Source: JACQBY01 sp041486115
GTDB lineage: Bacteria; Nitrospirota; Nitrospiria; JACQBW01
Assembly (NCBI GenBank): GCA_041486115.1
Contig: JBGPKT010000069.1
Coordinates: forward strand, 1-12,106
Length of the DNA stretch: 12,106 nucleotides
Direction: 5' to 3'
Shown here: positions 6,901 to 12,106 of the stretch, one piece after another
Numbering within the stretch: the first letter of the stretch is position 1
Layout: every line of letters starts with the position of its first letter
Made by a program: the position numbers and the translations under genes
The notes under the pieces: model-generated
Told to the model about the DNA's origin: nothing
What the model saw: only the letters and a program-made list of their open reading frames with translations
Database searches by the model: none

Positions 6901-9900
6901 CAAGCATAGGTGACACGACGGGCGATGCCGTGACGACCGCCGGAGATATTAATGGAGATTTTATTTCAGACCTTGTTTTGACTGCTCCAAAAGTAAGCGG
7001 AAACACTGTCGCCTCTGCCGGTCAGGTCTATATCATCTTTGGCAAAAACACCCTGCCCGGCTTAATTGACTTAAGCAAGACCTCCGGAGGAGCCGATGTC
7101 ATTATCTCTGACTTTCAAACCAATGGCCTTTCCAGTTCCATTTCGATCAGCGGAGATGTCAACGGGGATGGAATCAACGACCTCCTCGTGGGGGTTCAGG
7201 GATACTCCCCGCTAACAAAAAGCGGCGTTAACCGCTATCAGGCAGGAGGAGCCTTTTTATTTTATGGCCGAAAGTCCTGGCCCTCTACCGCGACACAACT
7301 GTCAAATTCCGACGTCACTTTTTTCGGAGTGAATAATGGAGATGAAGCCGGTTCGGCAGTTGCCCTTGGAGACCTGAATAAAGACGGAAAAGCCGATATC
7401 ATCATCGGCGCTCGTCTGGCAAGCCCTAACGGAAAAGCCAATGCTGGTTCTACCTATATTGTTTCTGGCAGCAATACCGCCCTGGTCACAAAGATCGTTG
7501 ATTTAACGTCTGCAGATGTCACCATCAACGGCGCAGGGAGCGGCGACCAATCGGGGAGGGTGCTGGGCAGTACCCGCGATCTGAACGGCGACGGTTATGT
7601 CGACCTTCTGATCGGAGCTCCTAACGCAAGTCCGGGAAAGAGGGCTAATGCAGGCTCGGTTTATGTTCTTCTTGGAAAAGCTGTTTTCCCTTCGGTCATC
7701 AGCCTGGCTACCACGTATGACACCATCATTAACGGTGCCTATGCCGGGGATTTTGCGGGAGGAGCCTTTGATGCAACCGGGGATATCAATGGCGATTCCC
7801 TTCCCGATATTGTTATAGCGGCGAATAGCGCGAGTCCGGCCGTAAAGGTCTCTCCTTTCATTAATGCTTTTGCCGGACGGGTCTATCTGATTTTCGGGAA
7901 TAATCAGTATGACGTCAGTCCTCCATCGATCCCGGGCGGGCTGGCAGTGATTTCGAGTTCGGACAGCCAGATCGGAATAAGCTGGAGCCCTTCAATCGAC
8001 AATGTCGCCGTCGCGGCCTATCAGGTTTTCAGAAATGGGATCCTTGTGGCGACCCTGAGCGGCACCCAGTTTATCGACAGCAGTCTGCAACCTTTAATTC
8101 AATACAGCTATCAGGTTCTTGCCTTTGACCTCGCCGGGAACAAGTCGGCTCTTTCATCCCCTCTAAAAGCCTCTACCCTCGCAGATAATGTCCCTCCGAC
8201 GTCTCCCACCAATTTGACCGCAATATCGGCCAGTTCAACTCAGATTAATTTAAGTTGGACAGCGGGTTCCGACGATATAGGGGTAAGGGGGTATCAGGTC
8301 TGGAGATCGACTAACGGGACAACATATGTTCAGATTGCCAATGTCACCGGAACCTCATTTTCCAGCACAGGGTTAAGCCCCTCCTCCATCAACTATTACA
8401 ATGTGAAAACGTATGACGCGGCGGGGAATGTTTCTCTCCCCTCAAATGTGGCAAGCAGCGTCACGCTGGCAGACACGGCGGCGCCCTCATCACCCGGCGG
8501 TCTTCATGCGGTACCGATTTCAACGAGTGAAATTGATTTATGGTGGTATCCTTCGATTGATAATGTCGGGGTAGCGGGATATCAGATCTGGAGATCGACC
8601 GATAACGTCATTTTCACCCAGATCAGTTTCTCAACATCGTTAACTTATGCCGATACCGGCCTGTCCGTCATTCAGAAATATTATTATATGGTAAAGGCTT
8701 ATGATTTTTCGGGAAATATTTCAGGAGGATCAAATACGGCATACGCGGTCAACGATATTACTCCCCCTGCCGCTCCCGCATCGGTATCTGGTACGGTCAT
8801 TAGCCCCGGCCAGATCAATATTTCCTGGACGGCAGCCACAGACAACTCAGGTTTTATTTATCAGTATTTTATTTACAGTTCGACCAACAACGTCAATTTT
8901 ACCCTGGCCGGCGTGGTAGGCGGGAATATTCTGACCTTTTCACATACCGGTCTTCTGGCCAGCACCTCCTATTACTATTATGTCAAAGCAACCGATCTGG
9001 CCGAAAACTTCTCCCCCGCGTCGTCGACGGCAGGCCCTTTATCTACTCCGGGAGATACCGTTGCTCCAACGGCGCCATCAGGCCTGACGGCCTCTTCCAT
9101 CGGAGTGACCTCTGTCGGTTTAACCTGGACCGCATCGACCGATAATTCAGGGACCATCTCTTCTTATCGGGTCTGGCGATCGATTGGTGTCTCCTCCTTT
9201 TCCCAGATAGGAAGCTCGACCACCACCAGCTATACGGACAGCGGCCTATTGCCCAATACCCTTTATAGGTATTATGTGACCGCCGTGGACCTTTCCAATA
9301 ACCAATCAGGCGCTTCCAATACTTATTCAGCGACCACGCTTCCAGATACGGTTTCTCCCACGTTTCCGACGAATGTTTCTGCATCGGCCGTCAGCGGATC
9401 GCAAATTAATCTTTCATGGGCTCCCTCAACAGATAATGTAGCCGTGGCCGGCTATCAGATTACCCGAACCGCAGGATCCGTAACGGTTCTTTTATCCTCC
9501 TTGATGACGAGTTATTCGGATTCGGGGCTCTCCGCAGGAACAACCTACACCTATACCATAAAGGCCTATGATACTTCGAACAACTACTCAACCGCCTCTT
9601 CTCCGGTATCGGCAACGACCCTTGACCAGATAAAACCGGTCTGGCCTGCCACTGCCGTTTTTTCGGCATCCCCGGTTTCGGGAGCAAATGGAGCGAGCCA
9701 GATCAACCTGTCCTGGAGCGCGGCGACGGATAATGCAGGGGTGGCTGGTTACACGATCTGGCAATCGATGAGCAACAATCTCAATTTTGCCGAAGTCGGT
9801 TCTCAACTGGGGGGATCCAATACCAGTTATACAGCCCTATACCTTCAGCCGAGCACCATCTATTATTTTCATATTATCGCATTCGATGCAGCCGGGAATG

Positions 9901-11126
9901 TTTCGGTCCCCTCTCCGGACTTTAGCGCGGCAACAACGGTCGATTCAGCGCCTCCATCGGCGCCGGCAAACCTCGCGGTCACGCCGGTCAGCGATTCTAA
10001 ACTCGGCCTTTCCTGGACAGGCTCTGCCGACAATGTCGCCGTTGCCTATTATAGTATTTACAGGTCCACCGCCTCGACAGGTCCATTTGTCCAGATAGAC
10101 ACTTCGCCGGTCAACTCATATATCGACAGCCGTTATTTGGCTCCGTCAACCACCTATTATTATTATCTGGTTGCGGCGGATACCTCCGGCCTTCTCTCGA
10201 CACAGAGTCTTACGGCAAGCGGGACCACTTATGGCGATACCTCTCCGCCGACCGTTCCACGCGGGATCGTTGTATTCACGGCGCCAAATCAGACTCAGGT
10301 CAATTTAAGCTGGGTTCCGTCTATTGATAACTCCGGGATCGTGTCAGGATATAAAATTTACAGGAATGGCGTTCAGGTCGGGATCACGCTCTCGAATAGT
10401 TATACGGATTCAGGCCTCCAGGCCGATCAGACCTATATTTATCAGATTTCAGCTTACGATCCTTATGGAAATGTCTCTTCGCTCTCGGCTCCTGTAACCG
10501 CGGTGACCGACGTTTATCCTCCTGCCGTTCCCTGCATCGATCTGGCTTCTCCATGCAGTTCGGCCGGGGCGCCTTATGCGGTTGCGGTCAGTGTGTCTGA
10601 AATTGACATCGCCTGGAGCGCTTCCAAAGATATTGATTTTTCCGGCGGAGGGACGGGGAGCGGAGTTGCGGGATATAAAGTTTACCGGAGCGATCTGACC
10701 AACGCGATAGGAACCACAACGGCAAATTCGCTGATATTTGCCGACAAGGGGCTGGTTCCAAAAACCACCTACAATTACCGTGTCTCAGCCTTTGATATGG
10801 CAGGGAATGAATCCGCTCAGTCTGCCTATGCAACTGTGACTACGCCTGCGGATACCACGCCACCGTCGGTTCCCTCAAGTTTAGTTGCATCTCTCGCGGC
10901 GCCCCATCAGATCAGTTTAAACTGGGCCCCTTCTACGGATAACGATAAAGTGGCGGGATATAAGGTTTACCGGAACGGAAGTTTATATATGTATACCACC
11001 TCGACCAGTTTTGCCGATGCGGGATTGACACCCTCGACCACCTATTCTTATACTATTTCGGCCTATGACCGGTCGGGGAATGAATCGCCGCAGTCGAACT
11101 CCGTTCAGGCAACCACAGGCCCGTAA
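3966..11126 (+). CDS. Giant secreted multidomain protein: seven-repeat N-terminal array, TIG, Ig-like, FG-GAP propeller and eleven FN3 modules
   Basis: This is a 2386-residue exported protein with a signal peptide at about 1-40 (basic n-region, core S-L-L-I-F-W-L-I-L, A-H-A cleavage site). Domains in order: seven repeats of about 54 residues (45-412); IPT/TIG (416-505); an Ig-like domain rich in S, T and V (507-607); two FN3-like modules with the N-G-T-x-N-P-N-G pattern (609-705 and 706-805); seven FG-GAP/integrin-alpha-type repeats with D-x-N-x-D-G calcium loops (808-1317); and eleven FN3 modules (1318-2386). No catalytic domain, LPXTG, PEP-CTERM or dockerin-like tail is seen, and the protein ends with the last FN3 strand. 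Only four cysteines were found (851, 873, 2190, 2197). The architecture fits a cell-surface or extracellular binding protein or adhesin, but the ligand is unknown. The start is uncertain: ATG 3966 has no ribosome site, whereas GAGG at 3968-3971 would better serve ATG 3975 or GTG 3981. All three keep the signal peptide. Confidence 0.9.
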   Translation: MRSMKVIIPKTLLPKQRGWGAESLLIFWLILTGVSLSAHASLIGSPIQVDSLTGADDHSSISFDGTNYLVAWQSTTGSSYSNDIYAAILNPSGTTIIPSFLINNALNDQTFPAVSSFASNQFLIVYQTFNGSDYDISGAFVSYSTTSTPNTTVGTPFLIAGGAGNQQYPSVAYDGTGFYVAYLDSGTAVKAVPVSKSGLAGGPVTLGAVTSTTPPSVLPQISFSNSAIARYLVVWEDFGADPSGNIVANTITTVGAAGPGLGVALTASTPERHPSVAFDGTNFLVVYDKGSNGSRDIAGQLITFNLTLSGAPFTVSSAANDQLMPKLTFSSGANFYFASWQDYRNSTGNGDIYGSRISKSGAVIEPTGLEVMSNTTFQKQNPATGSDGSNFLTVWTDFRNPPTGSDLWGQNVAGPPPSISGVAPTSNLAVGTAITISGNYFGDLLSGLRSTSTDYLSLNGVKVPDSNISQWSNTSTLFTLPLNSTSGPLQVVSGNLGSNTFNLALQDFSLASTPASLTAGAGSNVSFTQTLTSLNGFVSPVTLALGGLPSGVAGAFSANPVTPTPSGASAALTLSVSLSAVPGTYTLQVSGNGGGETHAIPVTLNIASLPMVQTSPATGITLTSAILNGTGNPNGQSATAWFDYGITTAYGSSTPSFSLSSSYTTISLSSMVTGLAVGTTYHYRLTSKNSFGTTYGGDSSFVTIANPPAVVTGIASNKTTTSVTLNGTANPNGVPGSAWYEYGLTTAYGNATQAVPLTGNFDNFVSIHVPGLSPYSLYHFRIVAANNGGTSWGFDQTFNTYLIPFYGQPDIELLSSPVTMFNGVNSSDYAGSAVSNGGDVNGDGIKDLIICADQAMAPPNSSYPPGRTNAGVCYLFFGRPSGWPSPTTLDQADLVIYGINPGDQLGHSVSTAGDLNADGFADIVIGAPHAGPIDKTTGTEFRSGQVYIINGRGNFYKDFPTGVIDLSVPSAANVTITGASIGDTTGDAVTTAGDINGDFISDLVLTAPKVSGNTVASAGQVYIIFGKNTLPGLIDLSKTSGGADVIISDFQTNGLSSSISISGDVNGDGINDLLVGVQGYSPLTKSGVNRYQAGGAFLFYGRKSWPSTATQLSNSDVTFFGVNNGDEAGSAVALGDLNKDGKADIIIGARLASPNGKANAGSTYIVSGSNTALVTKIVDLTSADVTINGAGSGDQSGRVLGSTRDLNGDGYVDLLIGAPNASPGKRANAGSVYVLLGKAVFPSVISLATTYDTIINGAYAGDFAGGAFDATGDINGDSLPDIVIAANSASPAVKVSPFINAFAGRVYLIFGNNQYDVSPPSIPGGLAVISSSDSQIGISWSPSIDNVAVAAYQVFRNGILVATLSGTQFIDSSLQPLIQYSYQVLAFDLAGNKSALSSPLKASTLADNVPPTSPTNLTAISASSTQINLSWTAGSDDIGVRGYQVWRSTNGTTYVQIANVTGTSFSSTGLSPSSINYYNVKTYDAAGNVSLPSNVASSVTLADTAAPSSPGGLHAVPISTSEIDLWWYPSIDNVGVAGYQIWRSTDNVIFTQISFSTSLTYADTGLSVIQKYYYMVKAYDFSGNISGGSNTAYAVNDITPPAAPASVSGTVISPGQINISWTAATDNSGFIYQYFIYSSTNNVNFTLAGVVGGNILTFSHTGLLASTSYYYYVKATDLAENFSPASSTAGPLSTPGDTVAPTAPSGLTASSIGVTSVGLTWTASTDNSGTISSYRVWRSIGVSSFSQIGSSTTTSYTDSGLLPNTLYRYYVTAVDLSNNQSGASNTYSATTLPDTVSPTFPTNVSASAVSGSQINLSWAPSTDNVAVAGYQITRTAGSVTVLLSSLMTSYSDSGLSAGTTYTYTIKAYDTSNNYSTASSPVSATTLDQIKPVWPATAVFSASPVSGANGASQINLSWSAATDNAGVAGYTIWQSMSNNLNFAEVGSQLGGSNTSYTALYLQPSTIYYFHIIAFDAAGNVSVPSPDFSAATTVDSAPPSAPANLAVTPVSDSKLGLSWTGSADNVAVAYYSIYRSTASTGPFVQIDTSPVNSYIDSRYLAPSTTYYYYLVAADTSGLLSTQSLTASGTTYGDTSPPTVPRGIVVFTAPNQTQVNLSWVPSIDNSGIVSGYKIYRNGVQVGITLSNSYTDSGLQADQTYIYQISAYDPYGNVSSLSAPVTAVTDVYPPAVPCIDLASPCSSAGAPYAVAVSVSEIDIAWSASKDIDFSGGGTGSGVAGYKVYRSDLTNAIGTTTANSLIFADKGLVPKTTYNYRVSAFDMAGNESAQSAYATVTTPADTTPPSVPSSLVASLAAPHQISLNWAPSTDNDKVAGYKVYRNGSLYMYTTSTSFADAGLTPSTTYSYTISAYDRSGNESPQSNSVQATTGP
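4098..5201 (+). repeat. Seven tandem ~54-residue repeats, probable beta-propeller
   Basis: Residues 45-412 of the giant protein contain seven copies of a unit with consensus P-x-V-x-(F/Y)-D-G-x-N-(F/Y)-L-V-x-(W/Y), often followed by D-I-Y-G-x-x-I. The aromatic residue closing the core falls at 72, 126, 182, 235, 287, 340 and 395, giving spacings of 54, 56, 53, 52, 53 and 55. Seven regular four-strand-sized units suggest a seven-bladed propeller. The fold is inferred from the repeat pattern alone. Confidence 0.7.
6393..7916 (+). repeat. Seven FG-GAP/integrin-alpha-type repeats with Ca2+ loops
   Basis: Calcium-loop motifs begin at residues 839, 914, 994, 1064, 1136, 1205 and 1273, spaced 68-80 residues apart. 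Most fit D-x-N-x-D-G-x-x-D followed by a hydrophobic strand and G-A-P or a variant. Each unit also carries A-G-x-x-Y-(I/L)-(I/L)-(F/N/S)-G before the next. Copies three (D-I-N-G-D-F) and seven (D-I-N-G-D-S) lack the loop glycine but keep the aspartates. Seven copies match the complete integrin-alpha propeller, so the module appears intact. Confidence 0.85.
7917..11123 (+). repeat. Array of eleven fibronectin type III modules
   Basis: Modules start at residues 1318, 1409, 1504, 1598, 1698, 1795, 1889, 1994, 2092, 2183 and 2297, with lengths of 90-114. Each has a proline-rich linker (T-x-P-P-x-x-P), the B-strand I-x-L-S-W, a T-D-N-x-x-V-A-G-Y turn, Y-x-V-x-R and a late Y-x-Y-x-V-x-A-x-D. The copies are diverged in protein and DNA, with only short near-identical DNA tracts such as 8292-8311 and 8580-8599 (19 of 20 bases). 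Module 10 is the longest because of two insertions and has a cysteine pair. Confidence 0.9.
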
Positions 11127-11127
11127 T

Positions 11128-12106
11128 ATGAAGCGGCCCTATTTATTTTTAGTTTGTTTATTTTTTTTTGAGGCTTGTTCCGGAGGAGGTAGTTCTTCTC
11201 CGCAAGCGGTTTCGGGAGTCCTCATTTCTCCACGCCCTCTGGCGGCACAAAAGGGGGGTACCCTCCAGCTTGCCGCAAAAGATTTATCGGGCCAGATGAT
11301 TCCCCAGTCGAGCCTGACCTGGAGCGTCGATGGAACGAGTATTAATGGCACGGTAAATTCAAACGGGCTTTACTCTGCTCCCGCGAATATTCCCCCTCAA
11401 AATCCGGTGACCGTTCGGGCCGCGTCGGCGGCCGACTCAACAAAAAATGATGCCATTTCTTTTTATATCTTAACCGGCTCCGTCCCTTCATTTTCTACGC
11501 CGTATGATATTACAGGCACGATTAATCCTCAAGGCACCCCTCTCGGCTTTCATATGGCGGTGTTTAATCAAAATTCCTACGTGACCTGGGCCATTAGTTC
11601 GGGTATTTATGGAACTCATTTGTGGTATTCAAAAGGGGATTTAAACGGTAATTTTTCGACTCCTCATGATCTTTTAGGGGACTTATTGAATTATACGGTT
11701 ATAAACCGGACGGTAAAAAATCCCGTCATCGCACTAGACAATACGGTTGATTCTTCCGGAGACCCGGGAGTTTATATTGCCTGGGATGATAATTCTAATG
11801 GGCCATATCAAGTCAATCTGGTAAAAGGTCCAAATTCAATCTCGACGAATTGCATCAATCCACCGATTTGTTTTACTCCATTTGCCTTAACGGGAACTGG
11901 CAACGCAACTTCCCTTCATGTTTATTCCTCAACATCAGATCAAACACAACCATCATTAGCCATGAGTTCAATGGGAAAACTTGAATTTGCCTGGACGCAG
12001 GTTTATTCAAGTTCTTCAGGAAACAGCAATCTGATCACTTATAAGGAGTTGAACGCAGATGGGTCTGTGGCAAAACTTTCCAGTCAGGTTTCACCTTCAC
12101 CGACTC
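11128..12106 (+). CDS. Predicted surface lipoprotein with Ig-like domain and beta-repeat region, 3' end outside the window
   Basis: The frame opens with ATG at 11128, 1 nt after the stop of the giant gene, and stays open to the window end (326 codons), so the gene is partial. The first 18 residues are M-K-R-P followed by a hydrophobic stretch and E-A-C-S-G-G-G-S-S-S. This is a lipoprotein-type signal with Cys18 as the probable lipidated residue, although Glu at -2 is not canonical. Residues of about 31-115 look like a bacterial Ig-like domain (L-T-W-S-V-D-G, then G-L-Y-S-A-P-A, then P-V-T-V-R-A-A-S). After that come segments such as G-V-Y-I-A-W-D-D-N and L-E-F-A-W-T-Q-V-Y, which resemble the N-terminal repeats of the neighbour. 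The ribosome site is weak (AGG at 11117-11119), so translation probably depends on coupling to the giant gene. It likely sits in the outer membrane or periplasm and works with its neighbour; its exact role is unknown. Confidence 0.85.
   Translation, partial: MKRPYLFLVCLFFFEACSGGGSSSPQAVSGVLISPRPLAAQKGGTLQLAAKDLSGQMIPQSSLTWSVDGTSINGTVNSNGLYSAPANIPPQNPVTVRAASAADSTKNDAISFYILTGSVPSFSTPYDITGTINPQGTPLGFHMAVFNQNSYVTWAISSGIYGTHLWYSKGDLNGNFSTPHDLLGDLLNYTVINRTVKNPVIALDNTVDSSGDPGVYIAWDDNSNGPYQVNLVKGPNSISTNCINPPICFTPFALTGTGNATSLHVYSSTSDQTQPSLAMSSMGKLEFAWTQVYSSSSGNSNLITYKELNADGSVAKLSSQVSPSPT

Noticed and set aside
7917..11123. CRISPR-like or satellite DNA repeat
   Set aside because: The periodicity is at the protein level (90-114 residues) with diverged DNA, which is explained by FN3 modules.

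Overview
All six genes in this window lie on the + strand, and GC content looks moderate (about half). The window suggests a Gram-negative (diderm), respiring bacterium. It shows a Sec-exported c-type cytochrome, a predicted lipoprotein, a peptide-type ABC importer and a giant secreted multidomain protein. The style of the cytochrome and of the FN3/FG-GAP surface protein resembles environmental Nitrospirota or deltaproteobacterial-type genomes. That placement is a low-confidence inference, because no marker gene is present.

Layout. (1) 1-2360: the 3' end of a family 5 substrate-binding protein, followed by two tightly packed inner-membrane permease genes (DppB/OppB and DppC/OppC type). This is the tail of a peptide/nickel-type ABC importer operon. 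No ATPase gene follows, so the ATPases are either upstream of the window or elsewhere. (2) 2361-3151: an intergenic region with a good sigma70-like promoter, a small periplasmic class I cytochrome c, and a strong intrinsic terminator. (3) 3193-3720: a Nudix hydrolase of the ADP-ribose pyrophosphatase type. (4) 3721-3965: an AT-rich intergenic region with an AT-rich inverted repeat and a candidate extended -10 promoter. (5) 3966-11126: a 2386-residue secreted protein, about 59% of the window. (6) 11128 to the window end: the start of a predicted lipoprotein gene, 1 nt after the stop of the giant gene.

The most interesting part is the last 8.2 kb. The giant protein can be read as: signal peptide; seven repeats of about 54 residues (probably one beta-propeller); an IPT/TIG domain; an Ig-like domain; two FN3-like modules; exactly seven FG-GAP/integrin-alpha-type repeats with Ca2+-binding loops (a second propeller); and eleven FN3 modules running to the last residue. 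The adjacent lipoprotein has an Ig-like domain followed by segments resembling the N-terminal repeats of the giant protein. The pair is probably co-translated and acts at the cell surface, for example in adhesion or surface binding, but the sequence gives no direct evidence of the ligand. The three upstream units look like ordinary housekeeping or respiratory genes with no evident functional link to this pair.
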